A stretch of DNA of 64,000 nucleotides from Agrobacterium pusense (lineage in GTDB: Bacteria > Pseudomonadota > Alphaproteobacteria > Rhizobiales > Rhizobiaceae), in NCBI RefSeq assembly GCF_900102105.1, contig NZ_FNBB01000003.1, positions 558,001 to 622,000 of the forward strand. Reading direction: 5' to 3'. Below are positions 35,378 through 43,986 of the stretch, in pieces. Positions within the stretch are counted from its first letter, which is position 1. Every line of letters starts with the position of its first letter. Position numbers and translations under genes: made by a program. Under the pieces are notes generated by a model that saw only the letters and a list, made by a program, of their open reading frames with translations, was not told the origin of the DNA and did no database searches.

Positions 35378-36205
35378 ATGTTTCAGAACCGGGCCGAAGC
35401 GCTGGCGCTTGCCTTGCCCGCCGCAATTTTCGCGGCGGCGGTCTTTCTCGTGCCGGTCTTCATGCTTTTATCGGAAGGCTTTCGCACCGCTGACGGCTGG
35501 ACATTGTCGGCCTATGGCGCTTTCTTTTCCGATCCGCTGAACCAGACGGTTTTCCTGCGCACGCTGAAGCTCGGCGCGCTCGTCACCGTCGTTTCGGCGG
35601 TGGTGGGCTACGCGGCGGCTTTCGCCATCGTCAACCTGTCGCCGGCCAGGAAGGGCCATGTGGTCAACCTCGTCGTGCTGCCGCTGATGATTTCGCCGGT
35701 CGCCCGCACCTATGCCTGGATCGTCATTCTCGGCAGAACCGGCATCGTCAATCAGGCGCTGCAGGCGGTGGGCCTCAGCGACGGGCCAATCCGCATCCTG
35801 TTTTCCGAAACGGCCGTCTTCATCGGCCTTCTGCAACTGTTCCTGCCATTGATGATCATCTCGCTCATCAGCGCGCTGGAGAACATGCCGAAGGATACGA
35901 TCGCTGCTGCCCGCGTTCTCGGCGCCAACTGGTTTCAGGTATTCTGGAAGGTCATACTGCCGCTCACCCGGGAAGGGCTCGTCGTCGGCGGCACGCTGGT
36001 CTTCACCGGTTCGCTGACCGCCTATATCACGCCCGCCATTCTCGGCGGGTCCAAGGTGCTGATGCTGGAAACCCTGCTTTACCAGCAGGTCACGGTTTCC
36101 AATAATTTCGTCGCCGCCAGCGTCATCGCCTTCATCCTGATTGTCATGAGCTTTGCCGCCAATATCCTCTTGAAGCGCATCGCCACTGCGAGGAACAAGA
36201 AATGA
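35378..36205 (+). CDS. ABC transporter permease (PotB-type)
   Basis: A 275-residue permease with six predicted helices and the EAA-type loop ENMPKDTIAAARVLGANWFQVFWKVILP. The ATG at 35378 has CGGAGA nine bases upstream and precedes the first hydrophobic helix; an in-frame ATG at 35321 lies at the edge of the palindromic element and is less likely. Overlaps the next gene by four bases. Confidence 0.88.
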   Translation: MFQNRAEALALALPAAIFAAAVFLVPVFMLLSEGFRTADGWTLSAYGAFFSDPLNQTVFLRTLKLGALVTVVSAVVGYAAAFAIVNLSPARKGHVVNLVVLPLMISPVARTYAWIVILGRTGIVNQALQAVGLSDGPIRILFSETAVFIGLLQLFLPLMIISLISALENMPKDTIAAARVLGANWFQVFWKVILPLTREGLVVGGTLVFTGSLTAYITPAILGGSKVLMLETLLYQQVTVSNNFVAASVIAFILIVMSFAANILLKRIATARNKK

Positions 36206-36981
36206 CCCGGCAGCTCTTCATTCCGCTCACGCTTCTGCTTGTCGTCGGCTTCCTCATCGGGCCGTTCCTCATCATCGTTGCGGCCTCGTTTTCGGCCGGC
36301 GATACGCTCGCCTTTCCGCCGCAGGGCTTTTCGCTGAAGTGGATCGCGAAGGTCTTCACGGTCGAAAGCTTCCGTGAGAGCTTTGCGATGTCGATGTTCC
36401 TTGCCATCGGCGGCACGTTCACGGCGCTGATCCTCGGCATTCCCGCTTCCTACGCCATGTCGCGCTACAAGCTGCCCTTTAGCGAGACGGTGCGCACCAT
36501 CGTGTCCGCGCCGATCATCGTGCCGGGCATTATCGTGGGTCTTGCGCTGCTGCGTTATTTCGTCGTGCCCTTCGGCATCGGCATCACGCTTGCGTTGTTT
36601 CTCGCCCACACCGCGCTCATTCTGCCCTATGCGGTGCGCGTGGTTTCGGCCAGCCTCAACAATCTGCGCTCCGATATCGAGGAGGCGGCGGTGCTGCTCG
36701 GCTCGTCGCGGCTTGGCGCATTTTTCCGCGTTGTGCTGCCGAATATCCGCGGCGGAATCCTGTCGGCCTTCATTCTCGGTTTCGTGACGAGTTTCAACCA
36801 GGTGCCTGTGTCGCTGTTCCTGTCCGGTCCCGGCGTGCGCACGCTGCCTATCGACATGCTGGGCTACATGGAAATCGTCTTTGATCCTTCCGTGGCCGCC
36901 CTTTCCTCGCTGCTCGCCTTCCTTTCCATCGGCATCGTTTTCATGGCCGAACGTTTCCTGGGGTTCTCCCGTTATGTCTGA
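36202..36981 (+). CDS. ABC transporter permease (PotC-type)
   Basis: A 259-residue permease, about six helices, with the cytoplasmic loop NNLRSDIEEAAVLLGSSRLGAFFRVVLPNIRGG. Partner of the permease just upstream, with ATGA overlap at the start and an eight-base overlap with the ATPase gene at the end. Confidence 0.9.
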   Translation: MTRQLFIPLTLLLVVGFLIGPFLIIVAASFSAGDTLAFPPQGFSLKWIAKVFTVESFRESFAMSMFLAIGGTFTALILGIPASYAMSRYKLPFSETVRTIVSAPIIVPGIIVGLALLRYFVVPFGIGITLALFLAHTALILPYAVRVVSASLNNLRSDIEEAAVLLGSSRLGAFFRVVLPNIRGGILSAFILGFVTSFNQVPVSLFLSGPGVRTLPIDMLGYMEIVFDPSVAALSSLLAFLSIGIVFMAERFLGFSRYV

Positions 36982-37999
36982 CGCAAATTATCTTTCGCTG
37001 CAAAAAATCTCGCTCGCCTATGGCGGCAATGTCGCCGTCAAGGATCTCGATCTCGATATCCGCAAGGGCGAATTGCTCGCGCTTCTCGGGCCCTCCGGCT
37101 GCGGCAAGACCACGACGATGCGCGCCATCGCCGGGCTGATGCCGGTAGCTGCCGGGCGGATCAATCTCGATGGCGCCGATATTACCCGCGTGGCGGCCAA
37201 CAAACGCGCCGTCGGGCTGGTGTTCCAGTCCTACGCGCTCTTCCCGCATCTGACGGTCTATGAAAACGTCGCCTTCGGCCTGAAACTCAAGGGAATGAGC
37301 GGCAAGGCGCTGGAGGACAAGGTCGCCTCCGGCCTGAAGTCGGTCGGCCTGTCCAATTTCGCCTCACGCAAGCCGGCGGAACTATCGGGCGGCCAGCAGC
37401 AACGCGTAGCATTGGCACGCTCCATGGTCATGGAGCCGAAAGTGCTGCTTCTCGATGAGCCGCTCTCCAATCTCGACGCCCGCCTGCGTCTTGAAATGCG
37501 GACCGAACTGCAGCGCGTGCAGAAGGAAACCGGTGTCACGATGATCTTCGTCACCCATGACCAGATCGAGGCGCTCGCGCTTGCCGACCGCATTGTCGTC
37601 ATGAAGGGCGGCAAGATTGAGCAGATCGGCACGCCGGAAGAGATTTACAACGCGCCGGTTTCCGCCTTCGTGGCCGACTTCGTCGGCTTCGAAAACATCT
37701 TCGCCCTTCAAGGCGGGGCTTTGAAAACCGCCAACGGCACAACACCGCTTCCCGGACCAGTCCTTTCAGCATCCGGACTGGCCTGGCGGCCGCGCATGGT
37801 CACCCTCGGTTCAGGTCCTTTCCAGGGAACCGTGCGCGGCACATCCTTCGCCGGCAACAGCCGCGAATATCTGCTCGACACACCACTCGGGCCCATCAAG
37901 GCTGAAACCGACGCGGCCCTGACCTCCCACGCAATCGGCGATACGCTTGCCTTCGACCTGCCGGTCGAAAAGGCGGCGAGCCTCAAGGTATTCAACTGA
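36974..37999 (+). CDS. ABC transporter ATPase (PotA-type)
   Basis: A 341-residue ATPase: Walker A GPSGCGKTTT, Q-loop VFQSYALFPHLTV, signature LSGGQQQRVALARS, Walker B VLLLDEPLSNLDARLR, switch HDQIEALALADR, then a C-terminal TOBE-like regulatory domain (about 240-341). The ATG overlaps the permease stop; the frame upstream of it runs inside the permease gene and is not used. Confidence 0.92.
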   Translation: MSDANYLSLQKISLAYGGNVAVKDLDLDIRKGELLALLGPSGCGKTTTMRAIAGLMPVAAGRINLDGADITRVAANKRAVGLVFQSYALFPHLTVYENVAFGLKLKGMSGKALEDKVASGLKSVGLSNFASRKPAELSGGQQQRVALARSMVMEPKVLLLDEPLSNLDARLRLEMRTELQRVQKETGVTMIFVTHDQIEALALADRIVVMKGGKIEQIGTPEEIYNAPVSAFVADFVGFENIFALQGGALKTANGTTPLPGPVLSASGLAWRPRMVTLGSGPFQGTVRGTSFAGNSREYLLDTPLGPIKAETDAALTSHAIGDTLAFDLPVEKAASLKVFN

Positions 38000-38001
38000 T
38001 C

Positions 38002-38934
38002 ATGGGTGTTTGGATCGATACCGATATGGGCTTTGACGATATCGCCGCCATCTTGGTGGTGCAATCGTCGGGTCTCGCCATAGACGGCATCTCGCTGGTC
38101 TTCGGCAATGCGACGCTTCAGGCCGTCTGCGGCAATGCCGCGGGTGCGGTTGCCGCTTTTGGCTGGTCGATGCCGATCCATCAGGGCCGCGCCATGCCGG
38201 TGTTGGGTGCACTTGAAACGGCGCAGTGCATTCTGGGCGAAAACGGCATCCCGACCGTCGGCCAAAGCCTGCCGGATGCCGCGGCCTTGCCGAAAAGCGA
38301 TGCCTTCGCCGCTCTCTGCGCCTGGCTGGAGGGGGAGGGCGAGAGGCGCATTCTCGCGCTTGGTCCGCTCACCAATATTGCCGCCCTGTGCCTCGCCCGG
38401 CCTGATCTTGCCGCGAGAATTTCCGACCTCACCTGGATGGGTGGCGGCGTGACGAGCGGCAATCACACGGCCTCGGCCGAATTCAACGCCTTTGCCGATC
38501 CGGAAGCGCTGGCCATCGTGCTCTCCCATGGCCTGCCGTTGCGTATGGTCGATCTGGACGCCTGCCGCAAGGTTACCGCTTCGCCCGCCGACGTGCTGCC
38601 GATCCGCAATGCGGGCGGCAGGAATGCCGGGCTGATCGCCGATCTGCTTGATGGTTTCATCGGCATCGCCACCCGTCGCGGCAGACCAGGCATGGCACTT
38701 TACGATCCCGTCGCTGCCGTTGCCTTCGCCTCGGGCTCCGCCTCTGGCCTAATCGGCTGGCGTCACGCACGGATAGATGTCGAGCTTCAGGCGACGCTGA
38801 CGCGGGGCAGAACGGTGGTCGAGCCGCGTGCGGAGAAAGCGCAAACATTCAACGCGCATTTTGCTGAGACGCTGGATGCCGACGGTGCGAGGACGGTTAT
38901 TCTTGAGGCGCTGCGCCGGGAGGCCGCCCGATGA
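38002..38934 (+). CDS. Inosine-uridine-type nucleoside hydrolase
   Basis: A 310-residue nucleoside hydrolase that cleaves the N-glycosidic bond of ribonucleosides to free base and ribose. Seen: the Ca-binding DTDMGFDD motif at residues 6-13, GNATL, LALGPLTNIAAL, MGGG, and AEFNAFADPEA. The usual His before the last Asp (HDP) is Tyr here (ALYDPVAAV), and the cavity segment reads LDACRKV. These changes fall in the base-contact side and may alter specificity. It starts two bases after the ATPase stop and overlaps the adenine deaminase gene by four bases. Confidence 0.88.
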   Translation: MGVWIDTDMGFDDIAAILVVQSSGLAIDGISLVFGNATLQAVCGNAAGAVAAFGWSMPIHQGRAMPVLGALETAQCILGENGIPTVGQSLPDAAALPKSDAFAALCAWLEGEGERRILALGPLTNIAALCLARPDLAARISDLTWMGGGVTSGNHTASAEFNAFADPEALAIVLSHGLPLRMVDLDACRKVTASPADVLPIRNAGGRNAGLIADLLDGFIGIATRRGRPGMALYDPVAAVAFASGSASGLIGWRHARIDVELQATLTRGRTVVEPRAEKAQTFNAHFAETLDADGARTVILEALRREAAR

Positions 38935-40727
38935 ACGCGAACCTCACCACATGCGAACCTGCCGATCTCGGCGATGATGCGCTCCGCGCCCGCGCCGTTG
39001 CCGCCGCGCGCGGCGATGCGCCTTTCGACATCCTCATCACCGGTGGAACATTGGTGGATGTGGTAACGGGTGAGCTGCGCCCTGCCGATATCGGAATTGT
39101 CGGTGCGTTGATCGCCAGCGTACACGAACGGGCGAGCCGGAGCGACGCCGCGCAGGTCATCGATGCGGCCGGCGGGTATGTCTCGCCGGGTCTGATCGAC
39201 ACGCATATGCATATCGAGAGCTCGATGGTCACACCGGCCGCCTATGCGGCAGCGGTTGTCGCCCGCGGCGTTACCACCATCGTCTGGGATCCGCATGAGT
39301 TCGGCAATGTGCATGGCGTCGAAGGGGTGCGCTGGGCGGCGAAGGCCATCGAAAACCTGCCGCTGCGTGCCGTTCTCCTGGCGCCCTCATGCGTGCCTTC
39401 CGCGCCTGGGCTGGAACGCGGCGGAGCTGATTTCGACGCCGCCAATCTCGCCGATATCCTGTCATGGCCCCAGGTCGGCGGTGTCGCGGAAATCATGAAC
39501 ATGCGCGGCGTCATCGAGCGCGATCCGCGCATGAGCGGCATCGTGCAGGCCGGGCTTGCCTCGGAGAAACTGGTCTGCGGCCATGCGCGCGGCCTCAAGG
39601 ACGCCGATCTCCACGCCTTCATGGCGGCGGGCGTCTCGTCCGATCACGAGCTGGTCTCGGGCAAAGACCTCATGGCGAAACTGCGGGCCGGCATGACCAT
39701 CGAGCTGCGCGGCTCGCATGACCACCTGCTGCCGGAATTCGTGGAAGCGCTCAACGCGCTGGGCCACCTGCCGCAGACCGTGACGCTGTGCACGGACGAT
39801 GTCTTCCCGGACGACCTGTTAAATGGCGGCGGGCTGGATGATGTGGTGCGCCGCCTTGTCCGTTATGGCCTGAAAGCCGAATGGGCACTGCGCGCCGCAA
39901 CGCTCAATGCCGCCCAAAGGCTTGGGCGTCCTGACCTCGGGCTCATCGCCTCCGGCCGTCGCGCCGATATCGTTATCTTCGAGGACCTGAGCGGTTTTGC
40001 CGCTCGTTACGTCCTTGCCGGGGGCAGGACGGTTGCGGAAGGCGGACATATGCTTGTGGATGTGCCCGCCTGTGATACTTCGGCGCTCGAAGGCTCGATG
40101 AAGCTCCCGCTGCGCGTGACCGAAGATTTTCGGGTTGCTGCCGAAGGCGCGAGGGTGCGCCTTGCCACCATCGACCGCCCGCGCTTCACGCAATGGGGCG
40201 AGGTGGAGGCCGAGGTGAGAGATGGTTTCGTCGTTCCGCCCGAAGGTGCGACGATGATCTCCGTCACCCACCGCCACGGCAAGTCCGAACCGGTCACCCG
40301 CACTGGCTTCCTCACCGGCTGGGGAGACTGGAACGGCGCCTTCGCCACAACGGTCTCGCATGACAGCCATAACCTCACCGTTTTCGGCGGCAATGAAGAA
40401 GACATGGCGCTCGCCGCCAATGCGGTGATAGCGGCAGGCGGTGGTATGGCCGTCGCCTCCGAAGGTAAGGTAACTGCACTTCTGCCGCTGCCGCTCTCCG
40501 GCCTCGTTTCCGATGCGGCACTTGAAGATGTTGCAAAGGCTTTCGAGGAACTGCGCGAAGCCGTTGGCAGGGTGGTGGAATGGCAGCCGCCCTATCTCGT
40601 CTTCAAGGCCTGCTTCGGGGCCACGCTCGCCTGCAATATCGGCCCGCACCAGACGGATATGGGCATTGCCGACGTGCTGACGGGACAGGTGATGGAGAGC
40701 CCGGTGGTGGCGGTTTTAAAGTACTAA
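38931..40727 (+). CDS. ade: Adenine deaminase
   Basis: A 598-residue amidohydrolase-superfamily enzyme (Ade/AdeC) that converts adenine to hypoxanthine and ammonia. Seen: DILITGGTLVDVVTGEL, the metal-binding GLIDTHMHIESSM, WDPHEFGNVHG, CGHARGL, GVSSDHE, CTDDVFPDDLL, and the C-terminal GGMAVASEGKV and GPHQTDMGIADVLTG. Coupled to the nucleoside hydrolase by an ATGA overlap, so adenosine taken up would become adenine and then hypoxanthine. Confidence 0.92.
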   Translation: MNANLTTCEPADLGDDALRARAVAAARGDAPFDILITGGTLVDVVTGELRPADIGIVGALIASVHERASRSDAAQVIDAAGGYVSPGLIDTHMHIESSMVTPAAYAAAVVARGVTTIVWDPHEFGNVHGVEGVRWAAKAIENLPLRAVLLAPSCVPSAPGLERGGADFDAANLADILSWPQVGGVAEIMNMRGVIERDPRMSGIVQAGLASEKLVCGHARGLKDADLHAFMAAGVSSDHELVSGKDLMAKLRAGMTIELRGSHDHLLPEFVEALNALGHLPQTVTLCTDDVFPDDLLNGGGLDDVVRRLVRYGLKAEWALRAATLNAAQRLGRPDLGLIASGRRADIVIFEDLSGFAARYVLAGGRTVAEGGHMLVDVPACDTSALEGSMKLPLRVTEDFRVAAEGARVRLATIDRPRFTQWGEVEAEVRDGFVVPPEGATMISVTHRHGKSEPVTRTGFLTGWGDWNGAFATTVSHDSHNLTVFGGNEEDMALAANAVIAAGGGMAVASEGKVTALLPLPLSGLVSDAALEDVAKAFEELREAVGRVVEWQPPYLVFKACFGATLACNIGPHQTDMGIADVLTGQVMESPVVAVLKY

Positions 40728-40730
40728 CGC

Positions 40731-40768
40731 CACGGGCTGCCGCGACGGCACCGTCGCAGCAGCCCGTG
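40731..40768. terminator. Strong hairpin between convergent ade and DnaB-like genes
   Basis: Two stacked perfect stems, CACGGGCTGC / GCAGCCCGTG (10 bp) and GCGACGG / CCGTCGC (7 bp), with a 2-base loop. No clear T-run follows on the plus side; it may act as a bidirectional stop or RNA end-protector. Confidence 0.6.
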
Positions 40769-40772
40769 CGTC

Positions 40773-41474
40773 TCAGTTCACATTGTGAAGTTGCGCTTCG
40801 CCGTTATGCAGAAAGCAGGCTTTGGTGAACAGGCCCAGATCAAGCAGGTTGGGAAGGCGGATATCGCGCATATCGGGAAATCGTTTGATTTGTGGATCAA
40901 ATGAGCGGTCAATCTGCGAGATGAAAGCGAAAATAACGCCAGTCTTTTTTGCGAATTCTGCAAGAACGGTGACTTGTTGCGACAGGTCCGGCTTATGGCG
41001 CTGCTGGTCGAGTAACTGCAGATAATCGATTACGGCGAAGGTGCCGGATTTGGCTGGCGAGAGGTAACGGATCATGTAGTCCGCGCATATCTCGTCCGAT
41101 GTCACGATCTCGATTTCTCTCTGAGCGCCTGCGTGTTGCCCGGTGCGTTTTCCTACCTGTTGCTCGGTCATTTCGAGCGTGAATAAAATGGACTGCCGTC
41201 CGTCTCCGGCTGCCGCCCGCAGAAGCTCAAAAGCAAGCGCTGTCTTGCCCTGGCCCGGCCGGCCGGCGAGCAGGAGCATGTCGCCATTCACGATGCGCGA
41301 GAACAGGTCTTTGGACAAAGAGCCAGCCGCAACGTGAGCGGAAAGCAGGCTCCAGGCTGCAAATCCTTCCTCGCACGCGATCTGGTCCAGCGCTTCGTGA
41401 AGGGGGATGGCATTATTCCGGACCATAAGTTTGGCCCGTCGCTTCAATTGGAAAATCGGAGTGGAAAGCTTCAT
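40773..41474 (-). CDS. Short DnaB-like helicase-core protein
   Basis: A 233-residue protein with a RecA/DnaB-type ATPase core: Walker A GRPGQGKT (about 71-78), FTLEMTEQQV (DnaB H2), VIDYLQLLD (Walker B/H3) and FAFISQIDRSFD (H4). It is about half the length of replicative DnaB and lacks its N-terminal primase-binding domain. The first 45 residues (KRRAKLMVRNNAIPLHEALDQIA...) instead form a charged helical segment. The gene is isolated, with its own AGAGG site. A role in plasmid/phage replication or a standalone regulatory ATPase are both possible; function is unknown. Confidence 0.75.
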   Translation of the reverse strand: MKLSTPIFQLKRRAKLMVRNNAIPLHEALDQIACEEGFAAWSLLSAHVAAGSLSKDLFSRIVNGDMLLLAGRPGQGKTALAFELLRAAAGDGRQSILFTLEMTEQQVGKRTGQHAGAQREIEIVTSDEICADYMIRYLSPAKSGTFAVIDYLQLLDQQRHKPDLSQQVTVLAEFAKKTGVIFAFISQIDRSFDPQIKRFPDMRDIRLPNLLDLGLFTKACFLHNGEAQLHNVN

Positions 41475-41690
41475 CACAAAACCTCTATTGCGGGTTCAAA
41501 ACGCAATCCCTCCTTATGCGAATGCCCGAACAGATGGTTCGATGATAAGATTACCCAGCATGTCGAATGCTTCCCCGAAAGGAGGGGGGAGGCGTGGGTC
41601 CAGCCTATGTCTGAAAGCTACCGCGCCCGATGATTCGCCACAAGTGTCTGAGATGTTGCCGGTCGAAAAACAGCAGGGAACAAGATGGAT

Positions 41691-42863
41691 TTACTCCGCC
41701 GCCAGTTCCTGCTCCACCAGCGTCGCCCAGAAAGCTACGCCCGGCACGATGGCCGCATCGTTGAAGTCGTAGGAGGTGTTGTGGTGCAGTGCGCCGTCCA
41801 CCGCCGGGCCGTTGCCAAGCCAGACATAGCAGCCTGGGGCTTCGCCCGCGAAAAAGGCGAAATCGTCGCCGGCGGTCGAGGGCGAAAAGGCGGTGCGCGC
41901 TTTGTTGCCGAAGACGGTTTTGGCTGCCCGGAGCGCCCGTTTCGTCGCGTCCGTGTCGTTGATGACGGGCGGAATGCGGCGGATGAATTCGTAATTTGCC
42001 TCGATGCCGAACATTGCCGCCGTTCCCTTGGCCAGCCTGCCGATTTCCGCCTCCAGCTGGTCTCGCACTTGAGGCGCATAGGCGCGCGCGGTACCGCCGA
42101 TTTCGACGAGATCTGGGATCACATTGAGTGCCTTGGGGTCGCCTGCCTGCACCGAACAGGCACTGACCACGGCCGGCTGCAATGGGTCGACCACGCGGCC
42201 GACGATAGTTTGCAGCGAGGCGAGGAAGGTGCCGGCCGCCGTTACCGGATCGCGACCAAGATGCGGCTTCGCGCCGTGGGTGCCGACGCCCTTGAAGGTA
42301 ACGCGCCAGCTGTCCGACGAGGCAAGCTGCGGTCCTTCCACCACCGCCATTTCGTCGATGCCCAGCCCCGGCATATTGTGCAGGCCATAGACCGCATCGC
42401 AGGGGAACAGCTCGAAAAGCCCGTCCTCGACCATTTTTTTTGCGCCGCCACGGCCTTCTTCGGCCGGCTGGAAGATGAAATGCACGGTGCCGGAAAAATC
42501 GCGGGTCTTTGCGAGGTAACGCGCCGCACCCAGCAGCATGGCGGTGTGGCCGTCATGGCCGCAGGCATGCATCTTGCCGGGGAATTTCGATTTGTAGGGG
42601 CGGTCTGGGACCTCAGGCATGGCAAGGGCATCCATGTCTGCGCGAAGACCAATGCTGCGCGTGCCGTTGCCCACCTGCAGCGTGCCGACGACGCCGGTGC
42701 CGCCGAGACCGCGGTGCACCTTCAGCCCGGCGCGCTCAAGCAGATCGGCGACGATGGCGCTCGTTCTTTCCTCTTCGAAACCCAGTTCCGGATGCGCGTG
42801 CAGATCATGACGGAGTTCCGTCAGGAATGGCAGGTCCTCGCCGATCCGGTCCAGCAGTCTCAT
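41691..42863 (-). CDS. M20 family amidohydrolase (hippurate/amino-acid amide hydrolase type)
   Basis: A 390-residue zinc peptidase/amidohydrolase of family M20D, which removes acyl groups from amino acids or conjugates in the cytoplasm. Seen: RHDLHAHPELGFEE, GLRADMDALAMPE, the metal-binding MHACGHDGHTAML, FQPAEEGRGG with the catalytic Glu, GLHNMPG, and the final HNTSYDFND metal His. The start at 42863 was chosen for the conserved N-terminus, with AAGGA about 12 bases upstream. Divergent from the phosphoribosyltransferase gene. Confidence 0.9.
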   Translation of the reverse strand: MRLLDRIGEDLPFLTELRHDLHAHPELGFEEERTSAIVADLLERAGLKVHRGLGGTGVVGTLQVGNGTRSIGLRADMDALAMPEVPDRPYKSKFPGKMHACGHDGHTAMLLGAARYLAKTRDFSGTVHFIFQPAEEGRGGAKKMVEDGLFELFPCDAVYGLHNMPGLGIDEMAVVEGPQLASSDSWRVTFKGVGTHGAKPHLGRDPVTAAGTFLASLQTIVGRVVDPLQPAVVSACSVQAGDPKALNVIPDLVEIGGTARAYAPQVRDQLEAEIGRLAKGTAAMFGIEANYEFIRRIPPVINDTDATKRALRAAKTVFGNKARTAFSPSTAGDDFAFFAGEAPGCYVWLGNGPAVDGALHHNTSYDFNDAAIVPGVAFWATLVEQELAAE

Positions 42864-43074
42864 GGGAAGCTTGTCCTTGAATGTGGGAAAAACCCGCGTC
42901 ATAGGTGGGTTTGTCCAAATGCCTGTTGCTTTTTTCTCTTCTAACGGAAAAAGCCAATGAAATGAACCCGCAGCGTCTCTGTGGTTGCTAAAATGATAAA
43001 TCTGCCGAACGGGATTGGCGTGGCGGAAACAATGTTCGCCTTGCTGCGCCATCCCGGTCCTGAAAGGAGAACCG

Positions 43075-43782
43075 ATGCCGTCATCCGCATCGCCCGCCAC
43101 CCAGTCCCCCGCCGCGCCGCACGAGTTCTGGCAGGACATGCTTCCGCCCGGCACCTTTGGCACGGCAGGTCCACATTCTACCTTCTTTCCGGCGGAACTG
43201 GATGATGGAAGGCAGATCTGCCTGCCCATCCGGCCGCTTGCGGATGGTGAGCATGCGCTGGCATCGCTTATCGTCAATCAGGCTTCCTTCGAGGTGCTGG
43301 AGGCGCTGGCGGCTGATCTCGCCGCCCGGCTCGCGCCCTTCAGCCCGGATGTCGTGATCGGCCTGCCGACGCTGGGCCTGACGCTCGCCGCCGCCGTTGC
43401 CCGCCATCTCGGTCACTCCCGTTACGTGCCGCTCGGTACTTCGCGCAAGTTCTGGTATCTGGATGAGCTGTCGGTGCCGATGTCCTCCATCACCACAAGG
43501 CAGGAAAAACGGCTTTATATCGATCCGCGTATGCTGCCCTTGATCGAGGGCCGGCGGGTGGCGCTGGTGGATGATGTCATCTCCAGCGGTAGTTCCATCA
43601 TATCAGGCCTTTCGCTTCTCGCCGCCTCTGGCATCCGGCCGGTGGTGATCGGCGCAGCCATGCTGCAATCGGATCGCTGGCGGGAAAAAATCGCCGCTTT
43701 CGGGCCGGAATGGCCGGAGCGGGTGAGGGGTGTTTTTGCGACGCCGCTGCTGACCAAAGCGGAAGATGGCTGGCGCGCCTGA
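43075..43782 (+). CDS. Phosphoribosyltransferase family protein
   Basis: A 235-residue type I phosphoribosyltransferase. Seen: the PRPP-binding loop VALVDDVISSGSSIISG (about 162-178) and DVVIGLPTLGLTLAAAVARHLG before it, as in adenine/xanthine phosphoribosyltransferases. The KFWYLDELSVPMSSIT segment differs from standard Apt, so the base used is uncertain. The ATG has AAAGGAGAA upstream. It precedes a dipeptidase gene by 204 bases and is not clearly in that operon. An inverted repeat (about 43804-43832) after the stop may end its transcript. Confidence 0.8.
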   Translation: MPSSASPATQSPAAPHEFWQDMLPPGTFGTAGPHSTFFPAELDDGRQICLPIRPLADGEHALASLIVNQASFEVLEALAADLAARLAPFSPDVVIGLPTLGLTLAAAVARHLGHSRYVPLGTSRKFWYLDELSVPMSSITTRQEKRLYIDPRMLPLIEGRRVALVDDVISSGSSIISGLSLLAASGIRPVVIGAAMLQSDRWREKIAAFGPEWPERVRGVFATPLLTKAEDGWRA

Positions 43783-43986
43783 CGAAGCGCAAATTCCGTC
43801 AAAAGGCAAGTGGTGATAAATTCACCGCTGCCTAATTTGTATCTTGCGAAGCTCGAATAGATCGTCCTAAGATCGCGGCTGACAGACAATAGCGGTCGGC
43901 TGATAACGCGCCGGCTTGCTTTCGCGCGGTGTCATCCCGGCGTCTGCCTGCCCCGTTTATTGTTTCGATGACTGGAATTTCTTCCC

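Noticed and set aside
41685..42944. Plus-strand open frame opposite the M20 gene at 41691-42863
   Set aside because: Antisense shadow; the minus-strand protein has all M20 metal ligands.
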